The notes under the pieces: generated by a model
The model's input: only the letters and a program-made list of their open reading frames with translations
The model's database searches: none
What the model was told of the DNA's origin: nothing
In this document: piece after piece, positions 26,159-34,634 of the stretch
Position numbering within the stretch: position 1 is the first letter of the stretch
How the letters are laid out: each line of letters starts with the position of its first letter
Source of the DNA: Campylobacter sp.
Lineage (GTDB): Bacteria; Campylobacterota; Campylobacteria; Campylobacterales; Campylobacteraceae
Direction of reading: 5' to 3'
Assembly (NCBI RefSeq): GCF_019423325.1
Contig: NZ_JAHZBQ010000001.1
Location: 434,001-498,000, forward strand
DNA length: 64,000 nt
Translations under genes and position numbers: made by a program

Positions 26159-28273
26159 ATGGCAACAAAGCAGAATGTGCCTGCAAATTTATACGATCTG
26201 GATATGGAGCGCGCGATCTTAAGCTCGCTTTTGCAAAACGAGGACGCATACGGCGAGCTGAGCGAGATAATCTCGGTCGGCGATTTTTTCTACAAGCCGC
26301 ACGCCGACATCTACGAGGCGATCGTCAAGTGCTCCTCGCACAACGAACCGATCGCGCCAAGCTTCGTTAAAAAATGGCTAGCCGAGCGCTACGACGATGG
26401 CGCATTTACCGAGGTCGTAGCCACCAGCGGCGTAGTCGATGCCCCAAAATACGCGCTCGAGCTGCGCGAAAAATCGATCAAGCGCTCACTAATCAAGGTC
26501 GCGCACGAGATCCCTTCGATGGTAAACGAAGCCGTGCGCAGCAAAGACACCGCCGATAAAATCAGCTCCAAAATTTACGAGCTCATCGACGAGGAGCGCC
26601 ACGGCGGCATCAAAAAATCGCACGAGATCATCGCCGACGTAGTAGAGGAGCTGAAGCGTCAAAAGGCGCTAGCAGGCTCGGAGCTCGTGGGGCTGGATAC
26701 CGGCTTTCGCTTCCTAAACGACTACACGAAGGGGCTAAAGCCGGGCGAGCTCATCATCATCGCCGCCCGCCCCGGTATGGGAAAGACCGCCTTTGCGCTA
26801 AATTTGATGATGAAAACTCTGCAAAGCGGCAAGGGCGTCGTATTTTTCTCGCTCGAGATGCCCTCTGTGCAGCTGATGTATCGCATACTAAGCGCGCTTA
26901 GCTCGATCCCGCTAAGCGACATAATGAGCGCCAAGCTCAGCGACGACGACTGGACGCGCTTCAACGACGCCTGCGACGCGGTGCTGAATATGCCGCTTTT
27001 CGTCTATGACAGCGGCTATGTAAACATCCACCAAGTCCGCACCCAGCTGCGCAAGCTCAAATCCGCGGATGCTAACATCGAGCTTTGCGTGATCGATTAC
27101 ATCGGACTTATGACGAGCACGAGCAACTACTCCGAACGCCACCTGCAAATCGCCGAAATTTCGCGCGGGCTCAAGCTTTTGGCGCGCGAGCTCAACATCC
27201 CGATCATCGCGCTATCGCAGCTAAACCGCTCGCTTGAGGCACGCTCTAACAAACGCCCGATGCTAAGCGATCTGCGCGAAAGTGGCGCGATCGAGCAGGA
27301 CGCCGACATCATACTTTTCGTCTATCGCGACGAGGTTTATAAAGAGCAGATGGAGCGCGAGCGCATTTCGCGGCTGGAGGCCGAGGGCAAGGACGCGGGC
27401 GAGCCCGTGTTTAGGCGCAACGACTATCAGGAAAAAGCCGAAATCATCGTCGGCAAAAACCGCTCGGGCGAGGCGGGCAGGACGATCGAGGTAGGCTTTC
27501 AGGGTAGATTTACCCGCTTCGTCGATACGAGCTTCGGCGGCGAGCCCAGCGAGAGTGCGATCTTTAACGAAAACGATAATCTCGACTACGTCTCGCAGCT
27601 GCAAGATCAGGGCTTTGAGGAGCTAGTTGGGCAGCATCCCGATACAGCGCAGAATTTGCAGCAAAATTTAACGCAGAATTTTAATGAAGCCCAAAATTTT
27701 AACGAAGCGCAAAATAGCGGCGTAAGCTTAAACACAAGCTCCACTAGCGCCCGAAATTCCAGCGTAAATATCGATTTTGATGAGATGCCTAGCTTTGGCG
27801 AAAGCAGTGAGCAGGACGGCGAGGAGATAGACGGCGAGTCTAAGCTTAGCGCAGAGCAGGGCTTAGCAGAGGTGCAGCGCGCACCGCAAAAGCAAGAATT
27901 TCAGGGACAAAATTTAGATGATGTAATAGCGGGCAGTATCTCGCCCGAAACAGAGCACATGCGTGGAAATTCGGCCGAGCAAAACGTAAAGAGTGCGGAG
28001 AGCGCAAAAGACGCGCTGCAAGATGTAAAAGGCGCATCGCAAGGCGCAGAGAAGGTAGCGGGCGCGTCGCGAGGAGCGGAGAGTGTGCAGCGAGAGGATG
28101 CCTCGTATTTTGGGGGTGATGATAGTGTCGATGGCGGCAGGTCGTCTTTTGAAGCGCAAGAGGACGAGGCGAAATTTAAACCAGCGCCGCCTTTAAATAT
28201 CGAAGAAATGGGCATTCCAAAGATCAATGAGGCAAACAGGCTCGATGACGACGACGCGCCGCTGGATCTGTGA
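26159..28273 (+). CDS. dnaB: Replicative DNA helicase DnaB with a long C-terminal tail
   Basis: Hexameric 5'-3' helicase of the replication fork. N-terminal domain to about residue 150 (NLYDLDMERAILSSLLQNED), then a RecA-like ATPase with Walker A RPGMGKT (204-210), Walker B CVIDYIGLM (310-318), ALSQLNRSLE and the arginine-finger region VGKNRSGEAG. The helicase core ends near residue 460 (FTRFVDTSF), where the family normally stops. A further 244 residues follow that are low-complexity: Gln/Asn-rich with the repeat QNFNEAQNFNEAQN, then acidic and Ala/Ser/Gly-rich, ending DDDDAPLDL. ATG 26159 follows GGGGAAGCG. The downstream membrane-protein gene begins inside the last 47 bases. Confidence 0.93.
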   Translation: MATKQNVPANLYDLDMERAILSSLLQNEDAYGELSEIISVGDFFYKPHADIYEAIVKCSSHNEPIAPSFVKKWLAERYDDGAFTEVVATSGVVDAPKYALELREKSIKRSLIKVAHEIPSMVNEAVRSKDTADKISSKIYELIDEERHGGIKKSHEIIADVVEELKRQKALAGSELVGLDTGFRFLNDYTKGLKPGELIIIAARPGMGKTAFALNLMMKTLQSGKGVVFFSLEMPSVQLMYRILSALSSIPLSDIMSAKLSDDDWTRFNDACDAVLNMPLFVYDSGYVNIHQVRTQLRKLKSADANIELCVIDYIGLMTSTSNYSERHLQIAEISRGLKLLARELNIPIIALSQLNRSLEARSNKRPMLSDLRESGAIEQDADIILFVYRDEVYKEQMERERISRLEAEGKDAGEPVFRRNDYQEKAEIIVGKNRSGEAGRTIEVGFQGRFTRFVDTSFGGEPSESAIFNENDNLDYVSQLQDQGFEELVGQHPDTAQNLQQNLTQNFNEAQNFNEAQNSGVSLNTSSTSARNSSVNIDFDEMPSFGESSEQDGEEIDGESKLSAEQGLAEVQRAPQKQEFQGQNLDDVIAGSISPETEHMRGNSAEQNVKSAESAKDALQDVKGASQGAEKVAGASRGAESVQREDASYFGGDDSVDGGRSSFEAQEDEAKFKPAPPLNIEEMGIPKINEANRLDDDDAPLDL

Positions 28274-30401
28274 AATAGCGCTTAGGCTAGCGCTGATCGT
28301 TAGCGTTTTTTGTTTCGCACTTTACGCGCAGGATTTCAGTGACGCAGGCTTTTGCGCGCTGGCGGCGTTTTGGGCTTATGCGTTATTTCAGGTGCTATTT
28401 AGCTTTTTTTACGAGGCGAAGCAGCGCGCCAATGCGGCACTATTTCGCAGCAGCGGGACTTTGATTAAAATTTTTAGAGGCAGGCTGATAAGCGGGGTTT
28501 TAGCCTGCGCGGGCGCGATCCTCTTGAGCGTCACTTTGGCGCTAGGCCTAGCGGATCTGCGCGGCGCGGAGCTATTCGTGACGCTCGCGGCGCTGCCTGC
28601 AGCTCTTGCTCTGATGCGCCTGGCGGTGCTGAAGCTCAGTCTAAAAGAGATTAAAAATCCTAGAATTTTATCGCTCAAACTTAGCATTTTGCTGCTCGCC
28701 GCGCTTGCCGTAGCGGTAAATTTCACTATAAATTTAGCCTATTTGCGGTTCGCAGACGGCGTAGATACTACCGCACACTCTCAAAATTCCGCGATAAATT
28801 TTACTTCGCCCGCCCGCACCGCCGCATTCGCTGAAAATTTCGCGATAAACAACGCTTCCGCGCCCGTCGGAAATTTAGCAACAAATAACACCGCTAAATC
28901 CGCGACGAATAACGCCGCCATAATTGTGCGAAATTCCGAGACTGATAATGCCGTCAAGCCCGCGCCGAACGCCGCTAAAAATCTCACCGCTTCGCCCGCA
29001 AATTTTAAAGCGAGCTCCGTCGGGGCGGTGTACGCCTCGGCTGAAAATTATAAGGCAGTTCCCGTCGCTACATCGCAAATCAACGCTAAAAATTCTACGG
29101 CTAGCCCCGCCGCAGCGCAAAATTTAACTCAAACTCCCGTCACGCCGAACGTGTCCGCCGATAATTCAGCTGAAAAATCCGCGACCAGCCCCGCATCGGT
29201 AGCCGAAATTTTTGAAATTTTAAAATCTACCGTGCCGCAAGCGCACTTCAAATCCGCTCTGCTAAATGAAATTTACGCTTTGAAATTTTACAAAAACGCG
29301 CTGTTTGATCTGGCGCTGTCGCAGAGCCCTAGCGCGCTAAAAATCGCTCTTTTGTTTCTGATCTGTGCGGGAGATTTCCTCTTTTACTGCGCGATCTTGC
29401 ATCTTTGCGCCTTCGTGCTTTTTATGCCGCGAGCCACGTCCGCGCCCAAAATAGGGCGCTTTAGTGGAACGATCTTTGCGCTTGCTTATGTCACGCTGTG
29501 TTTGATCTGCGCCGCGCAGACGCGCGCGGCAGGCGGCGGCTCGGAGAGTGTGCATCCTAAAAGCGCGGTCGAGACGAGCGTGCAGATCGTGCTGCAAAGC
29601 GGCGAGCGGCTGATTTTAAGCGCGCGCGAGGCGGACGTTCTAAGAGGCGAGCTAAACGCCACGCGCTTTGCCGCGGAGGCAAACGCCGCATCCGCGCTAA
29701 ATAGCTACATCGACGCCGTTTACGACGAGGGCGCGAGGCTTAGCGCGCAGAAAATGGCGGATTTCAATTACTCGTTTCTGAGCGATTATCTGGTGCTGTG
29801 GCACGGCGTGTGGGACGATGACGCGGGGGCGTATCTGAATGAGAAATTTGCGCTCTTCGTAAGCGAAAGCTTCCCGAAGGATTTTGGCGAAAACATCGCT
29901 AAAATCGCTGCGGCAAACGTCAAAAATTATGAGAGCTCGCTAAATTTTACGCTCAAAAAATACGGCGCGAAAATCGATCTCAACGTCACGCAGAGCTTCA
30001 GCCTAAAAAGCAAGGCGTATCGCGCGAGCGGAACGGGGCTGGGGGCGCTGGGCGGCGTGCTAGGCGCAAAGCTGATAAGCAAGAGCCTCGCTAAAACTGC
30101 GGCCAAGACGGGCGCAAAAACCCTTACCAAAGCGGGCGCTAGCGCGACCAGCGGTAGTGCGGGGCTCGTATGCGGCCCGGGCGCGGTGGTGTGCGTGCCT
30201 GCGTTTGCCGTGGCTACGTGGTTTGGGCTGGATTTTGCGTTTGCCAAGGGCGACGAGGCGCTCAATCGAGAGGAGTTTGAAGCCGCGATCGTGCGCGATA
30301 TGATGGCGGCAAAAGAGGAGCTAAAGCGCGCGCTGGCGCAGGATTTCAACGCGACGATAGATGAAATTTCGAGTGAAATTTTAAATTTAGACGGGAAGTA
30401 G
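28227..30401 (+). CDS. Large hypothetical membrane protein with an Ala/Asn-rich linker
   Basis: 724 residues; family not recognised. The first 170 residues hold about five hydrophobic segments. Residues 175-315 form a low-complexity Asn/Ala/Ser/Thr/Pro linker (for example NLATNNTAKSATNNAA). Further TM segments follow near 365-395 and 405-425, then a long extracytoplasmic or cytoplasmic domain (450-600). Near 610-670 there is a glycine/alanine-rich helical hairpin-like region (GTGLGALGGVLGAKL) and a final helical segment. The gene overlaps the 3' end of dnaB by 47 bases; ATG 28245 is an alternative start. Neither start has a strong ribosome site, so translation may be coupled to dnaB. Confidence 0.6.
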   Translation: MRQTGSMTTTRRWICEIALRLALIVSVFCFALYAQDFSDAGFCALAAFWAYALFQVLFSFFYEAKQRANAALFRSSGTLIKIFRGRLISGVLACAGAILLSVTLALGLADLRGAELFVTLAALPAALALMRLAVLKLSLKEIKNPRILSLKLSILLLAALAVAVNFTINLAYLRFADGVDTTAHSQNSAINFTSPARTAAFAENFAINNASAPVGNLATNNTAKSATNNAAIIVRNSETDNAVKPAPNAAKNLTASPANFKASSVGAVYASAENYKAVPVATSQINAKNSTASPAAAQNLTQTPVTPNVSADNSAEKSATSPASVAEIFEILKSTVPQAHFKSALLNEIYALKFYKNALFDLALSQSPSALKIALLFLICAGDFLFYCAILHLCAFVLFMPRATSAPKIGRFSGTIFALAYVTLCLICAAQTRAAGGGSESVHPKSAVETSVQIVLQSGERLILSAREADVLRGELNATRFAAEANAASALNSYIDAVYDEGARLSAQKMADFNYSFLSDYLVLWHGVWDDDAGAYLNEKFALFVSESFPKDFGENIAKIAAANVKNYESSLNFTLKKYGAKIDLNVTQSFSLKSKAYRASGTGLGALGGVLGAKLISKSLAKTAAKTGAKTLTKAGASATSGSAGLVCGPGAVVCVPAFAVATWFGLDFAFAKGDEALNREEFEAAIVRDMMAAKEELKRALAQDFNATIDEISSEILNLDGK

Positions 30402-30432
30402 GCGGCGGATTATGCCAGCGTAACTTAGACCC

Positions 30433-30523
30433 GTTGCGAGCGAAATTTTACGGCGGATTATGGAGCTTTCGTGCGTAGCGGGCGGCGAAATTTTAAAATT
30501 TCATCTAAGTGTGGGCGGCGGGT
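30433..30523 (+). repeat. Diverged ~90-bp direct repeat, copy A
   Basis: Starts GTTGCGAG, then a GGCGG-ATTAT block and a central GGCGG-AATTTTAAAATTT block with ATCTAAG, ending GGCGGCGG. Copy B at 30701 keeps the same order of blocks with scattered substitutions. Confidence 0.6.
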
Positions 30524-30700
30524 GCCATGCATCAAAATGGGCGGCTCGGTAGGTACGAAGCGGTAGCGAAACTAGCGGCAAAAATAGGCGCACAAGACAA
30601 ATAGCGTAGTGGGTGTGCAATAAACAGCGCCGCGAGCGAGGAATTTTATAAAATTCTATTCCGCTTTGCTTGCCTTGCTGCACCTGTGCGATTTAAATCG

Positions 30701-30793
30701 GTTGCGAGTAAAATTTGGCGGCAGATTATAGAATTTTTGTGTGCAACGGACGGCGGAATTTTAAAATTTAATCTAAGCGCAGGCGGCGGACGG
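30701..30793 (+). repeat. Diverged ~90-bp direct repeat, copy B
   Basis: Same block order as copy A: GTTGCGAG, a GGCGGC-A-GATTATAG block, GGCGGAATTTTAAAATTTAA, ATCTAAG, GGCGGCGGAC. Probably a local duplication within the AAATTT-rich spacer, aged by substitution. Confidence 0.6.
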
Positions 30794-30861
30794 GATTACG
30801 GCGCACTTATCGCACTGCCGCGCCTCTTAAATTTTTTAAGAAGCAGCTAAAAATTTTTATA

Positions 30862-30867
30862 TATAAT
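30862..30867 (+). promoter_or_regulatory. -10 element for the Sel1-like pair
   Basis: TATAAT 25 bases before ATG 30892, with AAGGAG at 30881-30886 in between. Confidence 0.6.
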
Positions 30868-30891
30868 CGCCGCTTAAAATAAGGAGTGCTA

Positions 30892-31431
30892 ATGAAAAAA
30901 TTCTATCTTAAAATTTCGTTATTTGCGTTTATAACGGCATTTGTAGTGATTCCTGCTGCGGCAAAATCGCATTTGACAAGCTTGATAAAGTTAGAGGATT
31001 TTAATAACGAAGAGCAAAGGACGCTTTTTAAATCCTGCGATTACGGTGACGGAAAATATGGATCGTGCAATAAACTCGTTGAAATTTTATCTAAAGAGTG
31101 CGAGGGCGGCGATATGCGCTCATGTACTATACAGAGTGATTTTTTACAATCTTTGTTTAGAGAAGAGGAGGCTATGAAATATCTGATTAAGCTGTGCGAT
31201 GCTAACCTTATCGAATATTGCATGGGGCTAGGTTGGGAAGATATAGAATTTAACGGCAATATACAAAGGGCAATTAGGAGTTTTGAAAAAGTATGCGATA
31301 GCAAGCTGAAGAATAGTGAGCTTTTTTGTAGAATGAATGAGGAATTAAAGAGCTGTTTAAAAGATAAAGAATGCAATCCGATAATAAGGGGCAAGGCTCT
31401 TTTAAAAAGAACTGTAGAGGAGCTGAAATGA
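30892..31431 (+). CDS. Secreted cysteine-containing Sel1-like protein (first paralogue)
   Basis: 179 residues. Signal peptide about 1-24 (ending PAAA-KS). The mature part has Sel1-like helical repeats with cysteines at repeat positions (CNKLVEILSKECEGGDMRSC), reminiscent of Helicobacter cysteine-rich proteins in which such cysteines form disulfide-stapled helices. Spacing of the repeats is irregular, so the family call is moderate. ATG 30892 follows AAGGAG; the GTG at 30886 overlaps that site. The next gene starts within its stop (ATGA) and encodes a clear paralogue, so this is a tandem duplication. Confidence 0.65.
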   Translation: MKKFYLKISLFAFITAFVVIPAAAKSHLTSLIKLEDFNNEEQRTLFKSCDYGDGKYGSCNKLVEILSKECEGGDMRSCTIQSDFLQSLFREEEAMKYLIKLCDANLIEYCMGLGWEDIEFNGNIQRAIRSFEKVCDSKLKNSELFCRMNEELKSCLKDKECNPIIRGKALLKRTVEELK

Positions 31432-31964
31432 GAAGTATTGGCGTTTTATTCTTATTGATTATGATATTGTCGTGTCCGTTATCTGCCAAATCTACGGCAG
31501 AGGAACAAAATCTTTATAACGAATGCAATAAAGGAAACGGCAAATATAGCTCATGCACTAAACTAATAGAAATTTTATCTAAAAAATGCGATAGCGGTAA
31601 TATGGAAAAATGCGATGATTTGGGCTATGTTATGGGTTTAGAGCTCGGTATGCGTGAAGCGGCTTTTGTGCCCTTAGAAAAATCTTGCAAGGCAGGTATT
31701 GCAGCCTCTTGTTTTAACCTCGGTATACATGATATTGCGATAAGAGGCAATGTCAAAAGAGCGGCACATAACTACGCTATAGCTTGCGAAAAATATTCAG
31801 AGCGCTTGGAAAAAGAAAGAATATTTAAACTAAAGTCTTGTGCGCTAAAGACGGCTTTAGAAAACTGCTTACGAGATCAGGAGGAACACGATCCCGTAAA
31901 GTGTGCGAAAAAAGCCTTTTGGGAAATAAGCGATAAATACGACGCAAATTCAACCAAGGAGTAA
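31428..31964 (+). CDS. Secreted cysteine-containing Sel1-like protein (second paralogue)
   Basis: 178 residues with a signal peptide (about 1-20, ending PLSA-K). The segment NECNKGNGKYSSCTKLIEI matches the first paralogue almost position by position, as does KKCDSGNMEKCDDLG. A later repeat reads KSCKAGIAASCFNLG. Probably periplasmic or secreted. ATG 31428 overlaps the previous TGA, indicating coupled translation. Both genes are more AT-rich than the neighbouring dnaB and ppk. Partners are unknown. Confidence 0.65.
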   Translation: MRSIGVLFLLIMILSCPLSAKSTAEEQNLYNECNKGNGKYSSCTKLIEILSKKCDSGNMEKCDDLGYVMGLELGMREAAFVPLEKSCKAGIAASCFNLGIHDIAIRGNVKRAAHNYAIACEKYSERLEKERIFKLKSCALKTALENCLRDQEEHDPVKCAKKAFWEISDKYDANSTKE

Positions 31965-31967
31965 AAG

Positions 31968-32089
31968 ATGGCAAATCCAAAGAAGAGCAAAGAGCGATAA
32001 TTAAAGAATTCTATCCAGCAATTTCGGCGCCTTTAATAACGCAAGCTGCGGCAGAGCGCAATCAAAGTGCAGCTGCTAGCAAAAGATAA
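31968..32089 (+). pseudogene. Frame-broken small ORF after the Sel1-like pair
   Basis: AAGGAG (31956-31961) precedes ATG 31968, but that frame stops after 10 residues. The adjacent frame reads on as a protein-like stretch (EEQRAIIKEFYPAISAPLI) to TAA 32087-32089. One single-base shift near 31990 would join them into a peptide of about 40 residues. It may be the C-terminal remnant of a larger gene or a broken small gene. No family recognised. Confidence 0.4.
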
Positions 32090-32138
32090 AATTTACGTCG
32101 CTTTCTGATTTAAATTTATATCGTATGTAGGAGCTAAC

Positions 32139-32306
32139 ATGAAAGCGCTATTTTTTATACTCGCAATAAAACAAGCGTGCAAATGGGTGCTTGATATGAG
32201 CGAGGAGGAGAAAGAGCAAATTTTATATTTAAGGCAGTATTTGGAACTGGGCTGCAAAGGCGGCGACACGCAAATGTGCAAGGATTTAGGAAAAATAGGG
32301 AATTAG
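32139..32306 (+). CDS. Small Sel1-like protein, 55 aa
   Basis: ATG 32139 follows TAGGAG, and the frame ends at TAG 32304-32306. The N-terminus is weakly hydrophobic (MKALFFILAIKQAC). The C-terminal half carries a Sel1-like cysteine repeat, LELGCKGGDTQMCKDLGKI, similar to the repeats of the two genes upstream and of the 34635 protein. Likely a truncated member of the same family or a real small protein. Confidence 0.5.
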   Translation: MKALFFILAIKQACKWVLDMSEEEKEQILYLRQYLELGCKGGDTQMCKDLGKIGN

Positions 32307-32383
32307 GGCAGAATTTTAAATACTAAATTGCCCCACTTGCAAGCTCATGAAATTCGGACTTTAAAATTTAATCTTAATTGGGC

Positions 32384-32389
32384 TATAAT
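32384..32389 (+). promoter_or_regulatory. -10 element for ppk
   Basis: TATAAT 31 bases upstream of ATG 32420. It lies inside the longer open frame starting at 32378, which supports the later start. Confidence 0.6.
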
Positions 32390-32419
32390 CTTAGAATTAA
32401 TATTCAAAAAGGAGTTTTT

Positions 32420-34501
32420 ATGCAAACACAGAGCAATTTTATAAACCGCGAGCTAAGCTGGCTACGCTTCAATACCCGCGTGCTGGAACAATGCAAAAAG
32501 GATATCCCGCTAATTGAAAAATTAAAATTTCTAGCGATTTACAGCACGAATTTAGACGAATTTTATATGATCCGCGTGGCGGGCTTGAAGCAGCTTTTTA
32601 CCGCCGGCGTTATAACCAGCGGCGATGACGAGATGACGCCTCTAGAGCAGCTGCGCGCGATCCGCTCATATCTGAGGAACGAACAAACCGAGCTTGAGCA
32701 GCAGTATTTCGGCATCCAAAAGGAGCTTTGCAAAAACGGGCTTTTTATCAAAAGCTACGACGAGCTACAGCCCGAGCTAAAGCCGGCGGCAGACGAGTTT
32801 TTTTTCTCGCAGATAATGCCCGTCATCGTCCCGATCGCAGTGGATGCGACCCATCCTTTCCCGCATCTAAATAATCTCAGCTTCTCCCTCGCAGTCAAAC
32901 TTTGCGATGAGGGCGCGCCCGAGTCGGTGCATTTTGGAATGATTAGAATTCCGCGCGTGATTCCGCGCTTCGTGCAGGTCGCGCAAAACACCTACGTGCC
33001 GATCGGTACCATCGTAAAACGCCATGCGGAAGAGATTTTCCCCGGCTACAAGCTCATCAGCTCCGCAGCCTTCCGCGTCACGCGAAACGCAGATATCGTG
33101 ATCGAAGAGGAGGAAGCGGACGATTTTATGATGATCCTGGAAGCGGGGCTTAAACTGCGCCGCAAGGGGGCTTTTGTGCGGCTCCAGATCGAAAAAGATG
33201 CCGATGTCGAACTATTAGAATTTCTAAATTCCCATCTTAAAATTTTTTACAAAGATATATATGAATGCGCCGTGCCGCTTACGCTGGACGGGCTTTGGGA
33301 GATCGCTTCTAATAAGGATTTTTCCTTTCTAGCCCATCCTCAGTATCTGCCAAAGACTCTGCCCCCCTTTAACGAAAACACCTCTGTTATGAGCGCGATG
33401 GAGAAGGAGGATATCCTGCTAATCCATCCTTACGAAAGCTTCGATCCTGTCCAAAAACTCATCAAAGAAGCCGCCAAGGATCCGAAAGTCATCTCGATCC
33501 GCATGACGCTGTACCGGGTGGAGAAAAACTCCCCGATCGTTCAAAGCCTGATTGAGGCCGCAAGCGATGGCAAGCAGGTAACGGTGATGGTCGAGCTTAA
33601 GGCGAGATTTGATGAGGAAAACAACCTGCACTGGGCGAAGGCGCTCGAAGACGCGGGCGCACATGTCATCTACGGTATCACGGGCTTTAAGGTTCACGCC
33701 AAAGTAACTCAGATCATCAAAAAAGAGGACGGCAAGTTAAAATTTTATATCCACTTAGGCACGGGCAACTACAACGGCTCTAGCGCTAAAATTTACACCG
33801 ACGTGAGCTTTTTTACCTGCGGCGACCGCTTCGACAAGGATACGACGAATTTCTTCCACATCCTCTCGGGCTACAACAAAAACCGCAAGCTGGACAACCT
33901 CTCTATGTCGCCGATGCAGATCAAAGAGCGACTCCTGGCTATGATAAAAAACGAGGAGAAGAAAGGCTCTGCCGGCAGGATCATCGCTAAGATGAACGCT
34001 CTTGTCGACGGCGATATGATCAAGGCGCTGTATAAAGCAAGCGCCGCGGGCGTGAAGATCGATCTCATCGTGCGCGGCATCTGCTGCTTGCGCCCCGCAC
34101 TTAAGGGCGTCAGCGAAAACATCCGCGTGATCTCGATCGTCGGCAAATACCTGGAGCACGCTAGAATTTTTTACTTCGCGCACGCGCAGCCCAGCCTATA
34201 TATCGCGAGTGCGGATTGGATGCCGCGAAATTTAGAGCGCAGACTGGAGCTGATGAGCCCGATTTACAACGAAAATTTGCAAAACAAACTCAAAGAAATT
34301 TTAAAACTTCAGCTAAGCGATAACGAGCTCGCATTCGAGCTGCAAAGCAGCGGCGAGTACCGAAAGATCGTGCCGAAAAAGGGCGAAGAGAAAATCGACG
34401 ATCAGGAATTTTTAGAAATTTATTTCAATAAAATTTACAAAAACATCCGCAAACACGACGAAAGCGGCACGGCGCTAACCAAGCTTTTGAAAGAGAGCTA
34501 G
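32420..34501 (+). CDS. ppk: Polyphosphate kinase 1
   Basis: Transfers the gamma-phosphate of ATP to make inorganic polyphosphate, important for stress survival. 693 residues, normal length. N-terminal domain NFINRELSWLRFNTRVLEQ. The central domain has DATHPFPHLNNLSFSLAVK. The phospholipase-D-like catalytic halves include GFKVHAKVTQI (phosphorylated histidine), YIHLGTGNYNGSSAKIYTD and RGICCLRPALKG. ATG 32420 with AAGGAG just upstream is chosen. No ppx gene is adjacent, so it is probably monocistronic. Confidence 0.97.
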   Translation: MQTQSNFINRELSWLRFNTRVLEQCKKDIPLIEKLKFLAIYSTNLDEFYMIRVAGLKQLFTAGVITSGDDEMTPLEQLRAIRSYLRNEQTELEQQYFGIQKELCKNGLFIKSYDELQPELKPAADEFFFSQIMPVIVPIAVDATHPFPHLNNLSFSLAVKLCDEGAPESVHFGMIRIPRVIPRFVQVAQNTYVPIGTIVKRHAEEIFPGYKLISSAAFRVTRNADIVIEEEEADDFMMILEAGLKLRRKGAFVRLQIEKDADVELLEFLNSHLKIFYKDIYECAVPLTLDGLWEIASNKDFSFLAHPQYLPKTLPPFNENTSVMSAMEKEDILLIHPYESFDPVQKLIKEAAKDPKVISIRMTLYRVEKNSPIVQSLIEAASDGKQVTVMVELKARFDEENNLHWAKALEDAGAHVIYGITGFKVHAKVTQIIKKEDGKLKFYIHLGTGNYNGSSAKIYTDVSFFTCGDRFDKDTTNFFHILSGYNKNRKLDNLSMSPMQIKERLLAMIKNEEKKGSAGRIIAKMNALVDGDMIKALYKASAAGVKIDLIVRGICCLRPALKGVSENIRVISIVGKYLEHARIFYFAHAQPSLYIASADWMPRNLERRLELMSPIYNENLQNKLKEILKLQLSDNELAFELQSSGEYRKIVPKKGEEKIDDQEFLEIYFNKIYKNIRKHDESGTALTKLLKES

Positions 34502-34634
34502 ACATCTAGAATTTTGCGTCGTTTGGGCTAGCTATTCGCTAAGCCCGCGCGCAGACCGAGATCATAAAATACTAAATACGAGATTTCGCGCCGTGAATGC
34601 GCGAGTAGATTTACAGAAATTTCAAAGGGATTAA

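Larger units (their letters stand above)
30402..30891. other. Spacer carrying a diverged direct repeat pair
   Basis: About 490 bases with no supported ORF. It contains two related copies of a roughly 90-bp sequence (30433-30523 and 30701-30793) and, at 30862-30867, a TATAAT box for the following gene. Confidence 0.6.

Noticed and set aside
32378..32419. Earlier start for ppk
   Set aside because: It lies on the -10 box; ATG 32420 has the ribosome site and the conserved beginning.
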